Of a stretch of DNA of 64,000 nt, positions 16,947-26,119 are shown piece by piece. Position 1 is the first letter of the stretch. Each line of letters starts with the position of its first letter. The stretch lies in assembly GCF_030125375.1 (NCBI RefSeq), contig NZ_JASJUU010000003.1, positions 510,247 through 574,246 of the forward strand, given 5' to 3'. Made by a program: the position numbers and the translations under genes. A model generated the notes under the pieces. It had not been told where the DNA came from and did not search any database. It was given only the letters and a program-made list of their open reading frames with translations. The DNA is from Pseudoalteromonas umbrosa (lineage in GTDB: Bacteria > Pseudomonadota > Gammaproteobacteria > Enterobacterales > Alteromonadaceae).

Positions 16947-18242
16947 TTAGCGTTCAATAAATGAAATTAATTTCTCAGCAATTTGAGTATTGTTTTGCGA
17001 GCCAATGAAATCTTCACGGCCTTTACCATGTGCAAATACCTGAACATCTATGGCAGTATGACCACCAGTTGTCCAACCTGTGTAACTAGCTTCGTTTATT
17101 TGCTCGTTTATCGCTTTAAAAAGAGCTTTATCACCCTCGGACTTTGCTTCTTTAAGTTCTTCAGCGACTTCAGATGTATACTCTAAACCGGTAAGTGCAA
17201 CCCAGTCTTTTTCAAGGCTTTTACTATCTTTAAGTTTTTGGGTTATGGTTTTGACTGAAGCTTTAACATTTGCAACGACGTCACGTTCCCATTTGTAGTC
17301 ACCGTCTGCACCCAGCGTTAGACCACCGGTAGAGTGATCAGCTGTAATAACTAAAAGTGTATCAGGGTTTTTGTCTACATAGGCCTTAGCTAGTTCAATC
17401 GATTGAGCAAAGTCATCCATTTCCTTCATTGCGCACGCAATATCGTTAGCATGTCCACACCAATCAATTTGGCTACCTTCGATCATGACAAAAAAACCTT
17501 CTTTGTTTTTGTCTTGATCAAGTAAATCTAGCGCCTTATTTGTCATATTTGTTAGGCGAAGAGGGCTTTCATCAATAGCATGCGGCATGCCTTTTTTGGC
17601 GAAAAGCCCGATTGCAGGTACTGATTTAAGTGAGTTTAGGTCATTTAAATCGTCAATGTATTGGTATCCTGCTTGTTTGAACTCCGAAACGATATTTCTA
17701 TCTTCTCGAATGAAGTATTGTGTGCCGCCGCCTAACATCAAGTCGACAGGTAATTTACCCGCTATTTTGACATCTACATAATCGTTTGCGATTTCATCGT
17801 AATTGCGTCTTGACTCATTATGTGCGGCAAAACTTGCAGGTGTTGCATGGTTAATTTGTGAAGTTGCAACCAACGCTGTAGTCATGCCTTTTTCTTTAGC
17901 CATTTGCAGCATTGTTTTTAGCGGCTTTTTGGCTGTGTCAACGGCGATTGCGCCATTATAACTTTTCTTTGCTGTACTTAGGGCCGTTGCACCTGCTGCA
18001 CTGTCTGTCACCACTGTGTTGTCGTCAGGGTAAGTGTGCGCCATACCAACTAAAATTGAGTCAAACACAGTAGGCTCAACTACTTTTGTTGTTTTGTCAT
18101 CTTTGTAGTATCTATATGCCGTGGTATATGCTGGGCCCATGCCGTCACCAATCATGTAAATGATGTTTTTTGGTGCAGCGTAAACTTGGCTACTCGCTAA
18201 TAATGAAATAGCCGCTGCAACTGCCGAAATTTTGCGTGACAT
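16947..18242 (-). CDS. Alkaline phosphatase (PhoA superfamily)
   Basis: 431 residues, exported by a Sec signal ending VYAAPK. Metal-binding Asp33 is in MIGDGMG, the phosphorylated nucleophile is Ser81 in TDSAAGATA, further blocks are MIEGSQIDWCGHAND and VITADHSTGG, and the last zinc His is in WTTGGHTAIDV. All catalytic residues expected for a PhoA-type phosphomonoesterase are therefore present. It releases phosphate from organic esters in the periplasm. AAAGGA precedes the ATG at 18242; an in-frame ATG 15 codons earlier lacks a site. It is monocistronic and divergent from the hydrolase gene at 18371. I found no Pho box in the short upstream gap, so phosphate control is not shown here. Confidence 0.92.
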   Translation of the reverse strand: MSRKISAVAAAISLLASSQVYAAPKNIIYMIGDGMGPAYTTAYRYYKDDKTTKVVEPTVFDSILVGMAHTYPDDNTVVTDSAAGATALSTAKKSYNGAIAVDTAKKPLKTMLQMAKEKGMTTALVATSQINHATPASFAAHNESRRNYDEIANDYVDVKIAGKLPVDLMLGGGTQYFIREDRNIVSEFKQAGYQYIDDLNDLNSLKSVPAIGLFAKKGMPHAIDESPLRLTNMTNKALDLLDQDKNKEGFFVMIEGSQIDWCGHANDIACAMKEMDDFAQSIELAKAYVDKNPDTLLVITADHSTGGLTLGADGDYKWERDVVANVKASVKTITQKLKDSKSLEKDWVALTGLEYTSEVAEELKEAKSEGDKALFKAINEQINEASYTGWTTGGHTAIDVQVFAHGKGREDFIGSQNNTQIAEKLISFIER

Positions 18243-18370
18243 AGTTTTTCCTTTGAATTCCCGTGTTTGATTTAAAGTCTGATGCAATAATTGAATTAAT
18301 TATTTCTATAGCTGTATAGATTTTATCGCGTATGATCTTAACTAAATGTGTTTGTGAAGAATATCAATAA

Positions 18371-19246
18371 ATGCTGATTAATAAAAAAAATGAGATGAAA
18401 GACAATTTTAAAGGTGGCTTTTCTTGGCAACAGGTTGGTAACGGGCCTTATGCCGTCGTGTGTTTGCATGGCTGGTTAGACAACAGCAACAGCTTTAAAC
18501 CGATGGCAGAGCTGCTGACAGAAGCTCAGAAAAAAAAATATACTTGGATTTTTTTGGATTTACCGGGGCATGGCAAATCAAATTGGAAATCTGACGATGC
18601 GCAGTACTATTTTGTCGAGTATGTATACGATGTAATGCGTTTCATGCAAACAGCTAACATAAAAAGTGCACATTTTGTAGGCCACTCCATGGGGGCACTA
18701 ATAGCCAATCTACTGGCTAGTATTTTTCCTGAGTACGTTCGCTCATTGAACTTAATTGACGGAATTGGACTCATATATCAAGGCCCCCAGTTCGCTAAAA
18801 CAAACTTGATAAAAGCATTTGAAGAGCGACAAAGGCAATCTAGTCAACATAACCGTTGGTTTGATGACAGGTCATCAATGATCAAGGCAAGAGCCAAGGT
18901 CGGTGGCTTCGATGAGCAAATTGCAGAGATTTTGATGGAAAGAACGATTCTTGTCGAGTGCGGTAAATATAGATTGAGTTCAGACCCGAAACTTAAATTA
19001 CCCTCGACCATCAGGTTAAATGAGGAACAAGCGATTAGTTTATTAGATAAAATTTCAGTAGACACTATGCTTATCTTACCTGAAAAAGGATATGCTCAAA
19101 TGCGTGATAACATGAAAAAATTTCTGTCGTGTTTTGATAAACTTAGCGTTTCCAATGTCTCTGGAGGTCATCATTGCCATATGCAACATCCTCAAAATAT
19201 CTTAAATGAGATTGTTGGACATATCGAAAAGCAGGTGCTTTGCTGA
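18371..19246 (+). CDS. Alpha/beta-fold hydrolase upstream of fadD
   Basis: 291 residues, cytoplasmic. Features are the oxyanion block CLHGWLDNSNSF, the strand LDLPGHGKS, nucleophile Ser106 in GHSMGA, and a catalytic His in the late SGGHHCHMQHP segment. Its best general match is the MEST/epoxide-hydrolase-like group of alpha/beta hydrolases. It lies 117 bp before the acyl-CoA synthetase gene on the same strand, an arrangement that suggests a link to acyl ester or lipid turnover. The ATG at 18371 has a weak site; the ATG at 18395 is an alternative. Confidence 0.8.
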   Translation: MLINKKNEMKDNFKGGFSWQQVGNGPYAVVCLHGWLDNSNSFKPMAELLTEAQKKKYTWIFLDLPGHGKSNWKSDDAQYYFVEYVYDVMRFMQTANIKSAHFVGHSMGALIANLLASIFPEYVRSLNLIDGIGLIYQGPQFAKTNLIKAFEERQRQSSQHNRWFDDRSSMIKARAKVGGFDEQIAEILMERTILVECGKYRLSSDPKLKLPSTIRLNEEQAISLLDKISVDTMLILPEKGYAQMRDNMKKFLSCFDKLSVSNVSGGHHCHMQHPQNILNEIVGHIEKQVLC

Positions 19247-19363
19247 TTGTAACTTTGCTTTAAATATGGGAATATCCATCAGTTAGAGTATTTACTCAAT
19301 TGTTTAAGTGCCTTATTTGCTTTAAGGTTAATGAAAAAAAGAACGAGAACACAGGAGCTAAGA

Positions 19364-21013
19364 GTGGAAAAAATCTGGCTAAAGCGCTATCCAGAAGGCA
19401 TGCCGGCAACGATTGATCCAGAACACTACAACTCGCTGCTAGAATTAATAGACGAATGTTTCACCAACTATGCTCAGTTACCCGCTTATTCAAATATGGG
19501 TAAAACACTGACATATAAAGAGATTGATGAAGCGACTAAGTCGGTTGCAAGTTATATTCAAAACACACTTAAACTTGGGAAAGGTGATAAAGTTGCGGTG
19601 ATGATGCCAAACTTACTGCAAACACCGATCACTATTTTAGGTGTACTAAGAGCGGGTTGTACAGTTGTAAACGTTAATCCGCTTTACACAGTAAGAGAAT
19701 TAGAGCATCAATTAAACGATTCTGAGGCCAAAGCTATTTTCATTCTAGCGAACTTTGCAAGTACGTTAGAAAAAGCACTTCCTTCAACATCGGTTAAACA
19801 TATTGTTTTAACTCAGATTGGTGATTTACTTGGCGGTGTGAAAAAGCATTTGGTGAATTTTGTCGTCAAGAAAGTTAAAAAGATGGTACCGGCGTATAAT
19901 TTGCCATCAGCCATTCCTTTTGCAAATGTAATGAGTGCTGATCCTAATGGCTATAAAAAGCCTGACGTCAATCAAAACGACCTTGCATTCTTGCAGTACA
20001 CCGGTGGTACGACAGGTGTTTCAAAAGGTGCGATGCTAACGCACGGCAATATGGTTGCTAATTTAGAACAAGTATCAGGGTGTTTAGACAAAGTACTAGA
20101 TAAAGGTAAAGAAGTTGTGATCACGGCGCTACCGCTTTATCACATCTTTGCGCTTACTGCGAACTGTCTGACTTTCATGAAGTATGGCGGTCATAATATT
20201 TTGATCACAAACCCCCGTGACATGGCCGGCTTTGTCAAAGACCTAGCCAAGTATCCATTTACTGTGATTACGGGTGTTAACACGCTATTTAACGGTTTAC
20301 TCAATACTGATGGCTTTGCGCAGTTAGACTTTTCAAAGTTGAAAGTGTCTTTAGGTGGTGGCATGGCTGTTCAGAGACCCGTTGCAGAAAGATGGCAATC
20401 TGTCACTAACTCTCGCTTACTTGAAGGCTATGGTTTAACCGAGTGTGCACCACTTGTGACTATTTGTCCGTTAGACCTAGCTGGCTATAACGGATCAATT
20501 GGTTTACCAGCACCGAGCACAGATTTAAAAATAGTGCTAGACAATGGTGAGGAAGCACCTAAAGGTGAACCAGGTGAACTTTTAGTGAAAGGCCCTCAGG
20601 TAATGGCGGGTTACTATAACCGTCCAGACGCAACGGCTGAGTGTTTGCAAGATGGTTGGTTTGCAACAGGTGATATTGCAACCTATGACGATGAAGGCTT
20701 CTTTTACATTGTTGATCGTAAAAAAGATATGATCTTAGTATCCGGTTTCAACGTGTTCCCTAATGAGATTGAAGAGGTTGTTGCAAGCCATGATGGCGTA
20801 CTTGAAGTTGCAGCTATTGGTGTGCCTCACGAGGTCAGTGGTGAGCAAGTTAAAGTTTTTGTTGTCAGAAAAGACCAATCTTTGTCAGAAAAAGATATAA
20901 TAGCGCATTGTCGTGAAAACCTAACAAACTACAAAGTTCCAAAAATGGTTGAGTTCAGAGATGAACTACCAAAAACGAACGTAGGTAAGATATTACGTAG
21001 GGCGTTAAAATAA
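19364..21013 (+). CDS. fadD: Long-chain fatty acid-CoA ligase
   Basis: Activates fatty acids with ATP and CoA, the entry step of beta-oxidation. I place the start at the GTG at 19364 because AGGAG stands about 6 nt before it and the protein then begins EKIWLKRYP, in line with E. coli FadD (KKVWLNRYP); an ATG 11 codons earlier is less likely. The 549 residues show the AMP-binding P-loop [11 protein letters not shown] (212-222), the [11 protein letters not shown] block, [28 protein letters not shown] and a C-terminal catalytic Lys in [11 protein letters not shown] rho-independent terminator follows. Peripheral to the inner membrane in characterised homologues. Confidence 0.95.
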   Translation: MEKIWLKRYPEGMPATIDPEHYNSLLELIDECFTNYAQLPAYSNMGKTLTYKEIDEATKSVASYIQNTLKLGKGDKVAVMMPNLLQTPITILGVLRAGCTVVNVNPLYTVRELEHQLNDSEAKAIFILANFASTLEKALPSTSVKHIVLTQIGDLLGGVKKHLVNFVVKKVKKMVPAYNLPSAIPFANVMSADPNGYKKPDVNQNDLAFLQYTGGTTGVSKGAMLTHGNMVANLEQVSGCLDKVLDKGKEVVITALPLYHIFALTANCLTFMKYGGHNILITNPRDMAGFVKDLAKYPFTVITGVNTLFNGLLNTDGFAQLDFSKLKVSLGGGMAVQRPVAERWQSVTNSRLLEGYGLTECAPLVTICPLDLAGYNGSIGLPAPSTDLKIVLDNGEEAPKGEPGELLVKGPQVMAGYYNRPDATAECLQDGWFATGDIATYDDEGFFYIVDRKKDMILVSGFNVFPNEIEEVVASHDGVLEVAAIGVPHEVSGEQVKVFVVRKDQSLSEKDIIAHCRENLTNYKVPKMVEFRDELPKTNVGKILRRALK

Positions 21014-21016
21014 CAA

Positions 21017-21042
21017 GAAACCGGCTTATGTCGGTTTTTTTT
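21017..21042 (+). terminator. Terminator of fadD
   Basis: Short stem AAACCG with CGGTTT and an 8-nt loop, followed by eight T residues. The ribosome site of rnd starts right behind it. Confidence 0.8.
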
Positions 21043-21064
21043 CGCAAGAAGCGAAGGAGTCAAT

Positions 21065-22195
21065 GTGCAGTATCAGTTTATTCAAACTCAAGCGGAGTTA
21101 GATAAATTTATTAACCTCATTTGTGAAAGTAAAATCTTAGCAATTGATACCGAGTTTATGCGTCGTAGAACGCTGTATCCTGAAAGTGCTTTATTCCAAG
21201 TGTATGATGGTACACATCTGGCTTTAATTGACCCATTGATTGATATGGACTTTTCAGCTTTATGGGCACTGTTTACTTCGCAAGATGTGATAAAAGTAAT
21301 TCACTCTCCCTCTGAAGACATTGAAGTTTTTCAAAAATTTGGTGGTATTGTACCTTCACCTTTGTTTGATACCCAATTTGCATTGCAATTGTTGGGGGAA
21401 GGGAATTGTGTTGGTTTTGCAAACATGGTTAAAAACCTTTTGGATGTTGAAATCGATAAGAGCATGTCGCGTACAGACTGGTTGAAAAGACCATTATCGG
21501 ATAAACAGTTGGAATATGCCGCAGCTGATGTTTACTACCTTCTTCCTTGTTTTGAAAAACTAATAAAGAAAATAGAAGAAAAGCAGTTATTTGATATTGT
21601 GATATCAGAGAGTGAATTGATTGCTCAAAAGCGTGCTTTTAGAACGCCGGATGAATACCTTTACTTAAGCATTAAAAATGTTTGGCAGTTAAGAGGGCGT
21701 GATCTTGCTGTATTGAGAGAGCTTGCTGCTTGGAGGATGAACAAAGCCGAAAAGAAAAATATTTCGGTAAACTTCATCCTTAAAGAGCTCAATATGGTTG
21801 AGATTGCTAAGAGGCGACCTAGCTCACTTTCGAGTATGCGCAATATTCCAGAAGTCGATGCAATGGAAGTGAATCGCTCTGGTAAAGAAATATTAGTGTG
21901 TATTGAGCAAGGAAAATCTGTAGCAGAAGATGCTTTGCCTGCAAAAGTAAAAAGGCTAATTGATTTTGCACAGTACAAACGAGCGGCGAAAGAGATTAAG
22001 TCAGACATCACAGATGTTGCTAAGAAGAGTAATTTACCTGTTGATGTCATTGCATCTAAAAAGCAAATTAATCAAGTGATCAGTTGGAACTGGAAACTTA
22101 GTGCCAAAGAGCGCGAAGTGATGATAAAACCTGATTTATTCCAAGGCTGGCGTAAGCAACTCATTGGAGATGCGCTTAAAAAGTGGGAAGCATAA
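21065..22195 (+). CDS. rnd: Ribonuclease D
   Basis: 3'-5' exoribonuclease that trims tRNA precursors. The 376 residues carry the DEDD-y exonuclease domain: Asp28 and Glu30 (AIDTEF), Asp85 (SPSEDIEVF) and Tyr151/Asp155 (YAAADVYYL), followed by two HRDC-type helical regions (about 210-290 and 290-370), including the VWQLRGRDLAVLRELAAWRM block. The start is a GTG with AAGGAG 5-6 nt upstream; an ATG two bases earlier is out of frame. The fadD-rnd order is seen in other gammaproteobacteria. It ends convergently with the metallo-hydrolase gene. Confidence 0.93.
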   Translation: MQYQFIQTQAELDKFINLICESKILAIDTEFMRRRTLYPESALFQVYDGTHLALIDPLIDMDFSALWALFTSQDVIKVIHSPSEDIEVFQKFGGIVPSPLFDTQFALQLLGEGNCVGFANMVKNLLDVEIDKSMSRTDWLKRPLSDKQLEYAAADVYYLLPCFEKLIKKIEEKQLFDIVISESELIAQKRAFRTPDEYLYLSIKNVWQLRGRDLAVLRELAAWRMNKAEKKNISVNFILKELNMVEIAKRRPSSLSSMRNIPEVDAMEVNRSGKEILVCIEQGKSVAEDALPAKVKRLIDFAQYKRAAKEIKSDITDVAKKSNLPVDVIASKKQINQVISWNWKLSAKEREVMIKPDLFQGWRKQLIGDALKKWEA

Positions 22196-22211
22196 CTTTG
22201 CTCCCCAATCG

Positions 22212-22238
22212 TCTAGCGAAGCAGTTTACTTCGCTAGA
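22212..22238. terminator. Bidirectional terminator hairpin
   Basis: Perfect 10-bp stem (TCTAGCGAAG and CTTCGCTAGA) with a 7-nt loop between convergent rnd and the metallo-hydrolase gene. Confidence 0.75.
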
Positions 22239-22247
22239 TTTGCTTAA

Positions 22248-23342
22248 TCAGAATTCGGCTTGCTCACCTTCATTCAAAATAAAAAGTGGGGTTCGGCTGT
22301 TCAGCTCCTCTTTCATATGTAATAAACGAAATAGTGCTGAGTGTGATGTATGATCACCCATTTTCCAGCTCATATTTCCGTGTCCCCAAGGGACCATTAC
22401 ACCGCAATTTAGCTCATCAGCTGCAATTAGCGCATCTTCTGGAGTCAAATGGACGTTTCTATACCACTTTCCATGTTTTTCGTGATGGTAAGATGCGATT
22501 GGGATGAGACAGACATCCATATCACCATACTGTTGGTGTATATCTTTAAAGTGCCCTGAGTAACCTGTATCGCCAGCAAAAAACAATTTCCTGCCTTCAC
22601 TTTCGAACACCCAGCCACCCCAAAGTGTTTCATCATCATCGCTTGTGATCATGGGCACAACAATACGACTACTAAAATGATGTGCGGGGACAAAATGAAC
22701 TTGTGTGTTACCGATATCATATTTGGAGAACCAAGGCATTTCTACAATGTTATAACCACCAGTAGGAAAGTAATCTGCAAAGTTTAAAGGTGTTAGGTAG
22801 GTTGGATGATTACCTATGTTTTCGATATCTGATTTATTGAAGTGGTCGTAATGGATATGTGAATAGACGACTGCCTGAGTATCTTCAAGTGTTTGTTTAC
22901 TGTATGCACTGGGCTCCGTTCGATAAAAGCCACCTGCCAAGTGAACAAACGCCCAATCTACGGGCCAGTCAAATTGGCCTGTGACAGGGTCAATTAGTAT
23001 GGTTTCCCCAGTAGGTGTTGTTACGGAAAAGCTAGCATGACCTAACCATCTGACATTAAATGTATTTCCTTTAGTTATAGAAAGGTTTGGATTTTTACCA
23101 ACGTACTGGCAGCGTTCCATGTCATTTTCACAATGAATATCTTGGCTTTTGGGATAACAATTCTCTTTACAAGTATAAGGATAATCTTCGGGCATCTTGT
23201 ATGTATTGGCAAATTGGTGGGTATAGCCTTCAGTTACTTTGTATTTGATGTCCTTAGTCGGCTCCAAGCGATTTACGTTATTTTGTGAAGCACAACTGGC
23301 TAATAATATGCAAAGTGGAAGAGGGAAGTATTTGTTTATCAT
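22248..23342 (-). CDS. MBL-fold metallo-hydrolase lipoprotein (NAPE-PLD/UlaG-like)
   Basis: 364 residues. A lipobox (LASC, Cys17) makes it a likely lipoprotein. The metallo-beta-lactamase fold carries the zinc motif His162-x-His164-x-Asp166-His167 (YSHIHYDHF), a second His in VPAHHFS, the bridging Asp in FFAGDTGYS, and a terminal His in VPWGHGN. The VRWLGHASF and LIDPV blocks are typical of the subgroup that includes N-acyl-phosphatidylethanolamine phospholipase D and L-ascorbate-6-phosphate lactonases. The N-terminal 90 residues hold four Cys (CKENC, CENDMERC) likely to form disulfides, which is unusual for the subgroup. Cleavage of a membrane phospholipid is a fair guess for an envelope enzyme. 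The ribosome site is weak. Confidence 0.82.
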   Translation of the reverse strand: MINKYFPLPLCILLASCASQNNVNRLEPTKDIKYKVTEGYTHQFANTYKMPEDYPYTCKENCYPKSQDIHCENDMERCQYVGKNPNLSITKGNTFNVRWLGHASFSVTTPTGETILIDPVTGQFDWPVDWAFVHLAGGFYRTEPSAYSKQTLEDTQAVVYSHIHYDHFNKSDIENIGNHPTYLTPLNFADYFPTGGYNIVEMPWFSKYDIGNTQVHFVPAHHFSSRIVVPMITSDDDETLWGGWVFESEGRKLFFAGDTGYSGHFKDIHQQYGDMDVCLIPIASYHHEKHGKWYRNVHLTPEDALIAADELNCGVMVPWGHGNMSWKMGDHTSHSALFRLLHMKEELNSRTPLFILNEGEQAEF

Positions 23343-23441
23343 AGGTATAAAATTTCTTATTGTAATTATCTTAGTCTGTCTCTATTCTGAAATTGCCTAA
23401 CATTTAGAGTGTTAAACAATTTAAATCACTATGGGAGTGTT

Positions 23442-23696
23442 ATGGAACGAGTTTCAGACGAAACCTGGTACGCAGTTTTATTATTTTTCGCATTGATAAT
23501 AGTACCTTTTTTAATAGGGCTCGCAATATTTAAAGTGTATCGAAAAGTATTTCCATATAAACCTTCTGAAAATGAGTCTGTTGTAGAGGCGTTAAACGCA
23601 AAGCGACTGGGGTTTTTTCGACCTTTTTTAATCGGTTGGACTGTGTGCGGACCAATTGTATATTGGTTTTATGGCGAATATTTGCAGTATGTGTAG
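23442..23696 (+). CDS. Small inner-membrane protein
   Basis: 84 residues from the ATG at 23442, which follows GGGAG at 5 nt; an in-frame start at 23409 has no site. One membrane helix is clear (VLLFFALIIVPFLIGLAIF) and a second is likely near the C-terminus (FLIGWTVCGPIVYWF), with basic residues between them. Family unknown. The convincing ribosome site and the hairpin behind it support a real gene. Confidence 0.65.
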   Translation: MERVSDETWYAVLLFFALIIVPFLIGLAIFKVYRKVFPYKPSENESVVEALNAKRLGFFRPFLIGWTVCGPIVYWFYGEYLQYV

Positions 23697-23705
23697 CGGT
23701 TAAAT

Positions 23706-23723
23706 AGGCTCATCCTTGAGCCT
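23706..23723. terminator. Short hairpin between convergent genes
   Basis: AGGCTCA and TGAGCCT with a 4-nt loop between the small membrane protein gene and the fructokinase gene; no T run, so tentative. Confidence 0.5.
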
Positions 23724-23745
23724 GTCTCACACTTAGGAAATTTTA

Positions 23746-24696
23746 TTATTCTATATCGTGGTTGCTTGGTAGAGAAACAAAAGAGCCAAACCTTGTGACG
23801 GCATACGCCCCACATTTAGCTGAGAAATTTACCAAGTCGAGCACTTGTGCTTCACTACTGACTATTTCTTCAAATGGGGTTTGAGGTAATTTGCGTGTTA
23901 GCTCAGCAAGTAAGCCTCCCACAAATGCATCTCCACCCGCAGTTGTATCAACCGCTTTTACATTAGGCGGCGTGATGTATCCAGAAAATTGTTCAGTAAA
24001 GTAACGAATGTCATTGGCACCGTCAGTGATGACTAGCAGCTTAACTTTGCTAGATAATATTGCCTCAATGGTATTTTGCTCATCTTTAGAAGGGTGGGCA
24101 TGTGTGTTTAAAAATACCAATTCTTCTTTAGACAACTTCACCACATCAGATTGAGACATAATGTGCCAAATTCTGTCGACGCAATGGTTCATCGAAGGCC
24201 AAAGGTTTTCACGCAAGTTCATATCAAAGCTTTTGATAAGGCCATGTTGCTTGGCTCTTTCCATTGCTGTTACTGTACTTAGATAGATATTTTTCTCTGT
24301 GAGACTGTTAGAGCACACATGTAAAATGGTGCCTTGCTCAAACATATTTTCTTCGAAATCTTCTTCACGAAATAATAAATCGGCTGCTGGTGGTCGATAA
24401 AAGCTAAAGCTCCTATCTCCATCACTATCTAACGAGACAAAGGCTAGTGCTGTTTTTGCTTGAGAGGTAAATTTTACAAAATCAGTATTCACCTGCTGAT
24501 TGGATAGTTCATCTTTTAAAAAGTGACCAAACATGTCATCACCGAGCATACCGCAAAATATGCTATCTATACCTTGCTTTGCTACGGCAACAGAGACATT
24601 TGCTGGCGCGCCACCGGCATATTTAGTAAAGGATTCTGGTGTGCCACCATCAGATAAAAAGTCTATTAGCGCTTCACCAAAACAAATAACGCTCAT
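23746..24696 (-). CDS. Fructokinase (PfkB/ribokinase family)
   Basis: Phosphorylates fructose to fructose-6-phosphate. The 316 residues have the PfkB N-terminal signature (ICFGEALIDFL and YAGGAPANVSVA near 26-38) and the C-terminal signature DTTAGGDAF with catalytic Asp256. It is translated with the upstream epimerase through a TAATG overlap of one base. Together they convert mannose to fructose-6-phosphate, so mannose enters glycolysis without a mannose-6-phosphate isomerase. Sugar specificity is inferred from this context; PfkB kinases for other ketoses look similar. Confidence 0.88.
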   Translation of the reverse strand: MSVICFGEALIDFLSDGGTPESFTKYAGGAPANVSVAVAKQGIDSIFCGMLGDDMFGHFLKDELSNQQVNTDFVKFTSQAKTALAFVSLDSDGDRSFSFYRPPAADLLFREEDFEENMFEQGTILHVCSNSLTEKNIYLSTVTAMERAKQHGLIKSFDMNLRENLWPSMNHCVDRIWHIMSQSDVVKLSKEELVFLNTHAHPSKDEQNTIEAILSSKVKLLVITDGANDIRYFTEQFSGYITPPNVKAVDTTAGGDAFVGGLLAELTRKLPQTPFEEIVSSEAQVLDLVNFSAKCGAYAVTRFGSFVSLPSNHDIE

Positions 24697-25886
24697 TAAC
24701 TTCTCTCACTTAAATTATAGGCTCTTAACACTTCGTAACAGGCACCCATTGTGTGGTAATCGGTTTTACCAGCAGGGCTCTTTTCATCGCTGTAACTGCG
24801 GTTGTCTTGGGTCAGAATTCGATACCAAGCGCCGTATTTATGATCGATCATATTATCCCAGCTGTATTGCCAGATTTTTTCATACCATTGCCAATACTGC
24901 TCATCGTTGGTTTCAATTGCTAACAGGGCAGCGGCTGCAAAGCTTTCAGCTTGAACCCAAAAGTATTTGTCGCCATCACAAATGCTTTTATCTGGTGCAA
25001 AACCGTAGCAAATACCACCATGCTCTTCATCCCATGCATGTTCAAGCGCCTGATCGAATAAGAATTTGGCCTTGTCTACCATCCAAGCTTCTGGTTTGTG
25101 TCTATTTAGGATCAATAGTAGTTTGGTCCATTCTGTTTGGTGACCTGGTTGGAAGCCCCAAGGTCTAAATAAGTGCTTAGGATTGTCTTTATTGTAATCC
25201 CAATCGATTTCCCAGTTGCTGTTGTAATGCTCCCAAACTAGACCATCAGCTAAGCTGGCTTGTTTCATTGTCATATTGTGTGCAAGTATGTAGGCGCGGT
25301 CTAAAAACTTATTATCATTTGTGGCTTCAAAACACATAAGCAGTGCTTCACACATATGCATGTTCGCGTTTTGACCGCGATATTTGTCTGCATTAGTAAA
25401 GTTTGCATCAAACTCATCAAGATATAATCCGAACTTAGTGTCATAGTATTTTTGTTCTAATAATGACCATACTTGTTCGATAGTATCTTTTGCTGAATTG
25501 ATACCTGCTTTTACAGCCATGGCGTTTGCAAGTAATACAAATGCCAGACCGTAACAATGATTGGTTAGGTCGCTCGGCACTCCATTTTCAATAAGCCAAG
25601 CGTATCCGCCATTTTCTTGCTTATGGACTGTTTCTAAATAATCTAGGCCATGTTGCACTAATTCTAAATATTCAGCGTTATCTGTATTGATATATGCCAT
25701 GGCATAGTTGAAAACAAATCGAGTGCTTGATACTAGATGACGCGTGCTGTCATCATAAATGTCACCATTGTCCTTGAAAAACTGATAAAACCCACCCTTG
25801 TTGTCTACGCACCTCGGATGATAGAACGCCATGGTTTTATCAATATGTTGCTGTAAAAAATCTCTACTCTTAAAATCTAGCGACAT
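24696..25886 (-). CDS. AGE-family epimerase/isomerase, probable mannose isomerase
   Basis: 396 residues forming the (alpha/alpha)6 barrel of the N-acylglucosamine 2-epimerase family. Typical blocks are RHLVSSTRFVFNYA near the start, NANMHMCEALL in the middle, RPWGFQPGHQTEW, and KYFWVQAESFAAA; these supply the conserved Arg, His and Glu residues of the active site. The RPWGFQPGHQ form and pairing with a fructokinase point to D-mannose/fructose isomerisation (YihS/ManI-like) instead of N-acetylmannosamine metabolism. The ATG at 25886 has GGAG 8 nt upstream and is preferred over one 12 codons earlier. It is divergent from the MFS transporter gene; a LacI-type palindrome lies in the shared gap. 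Confidence 0.85.
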   Translation of the reverse strand: MSLDFKSRDFLQQHIDKTMAFYHPRCVDNKGGFYQFFKDNGDIYDDSTRHLVSSTRFVFNYAMAYINTDNAEYLELVQHGLDYLETVHKQENGGYAWLIENGVPSDLTNHCYGLAFVLLANAMAVKAGINSAKDTIEQVWSLLEQKYYDTKFGLYLDEFDANFTNADKYRGQNANMHMCEALLMCFEATNDNKFLDRAYILAHNMTMKQASLADGLVWEHYNSNWEIDWDYNKDNPKHLFRPWGFQPGHQTEWTKLLLILNRHKPEAWMVDKAKFLFDQALEHAWDEEHGGICYGFAPDKSICDGDKYFWVQAESFAAAALLAIETNDEQYWQWYEKIWQYSWDNMIDHKYGAWYRILTQDNRSYSDEKSPAGKTDYHTMGACYEVLRAYNLSERS

Positions 25887-26038
25887 TATTTGTGCTCCAC
25901 TCTCAAATCGCGTAGCGGTCAATCTTTTAAATGCATATTAAACTGTGACATGCAATTAAACATCTGAATTTGGTTTATTCAGTATAATGACCGTGTTTTC
26001 TCATTTATTCATTTACTGTAGCATCTTAAAAAAAATAA

Positions 26039-26050
26039 TGGAACGATCCA
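26039..26050. promoter_or_regulatory. LacI-type operator, copy 1 (mannoside locus)
   Basis: TGGAACGATCCA, with TGGA/TCCA arms around a central CG as in LacI-family operators, placed between the divergent epimerase and MFS transporter genes (153 and 70 bp from their starts). An identical 12-mer, also flanked by AT on the right, precedes the GH92 gene. Confidence 0.75.
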
Positions 26051-26119
26051 ATAAAACATTTGTGATTTTCTTGTAACAATGTGTAGAATCATTACATCCT
26101 TTAACATGGAGTAATCCGA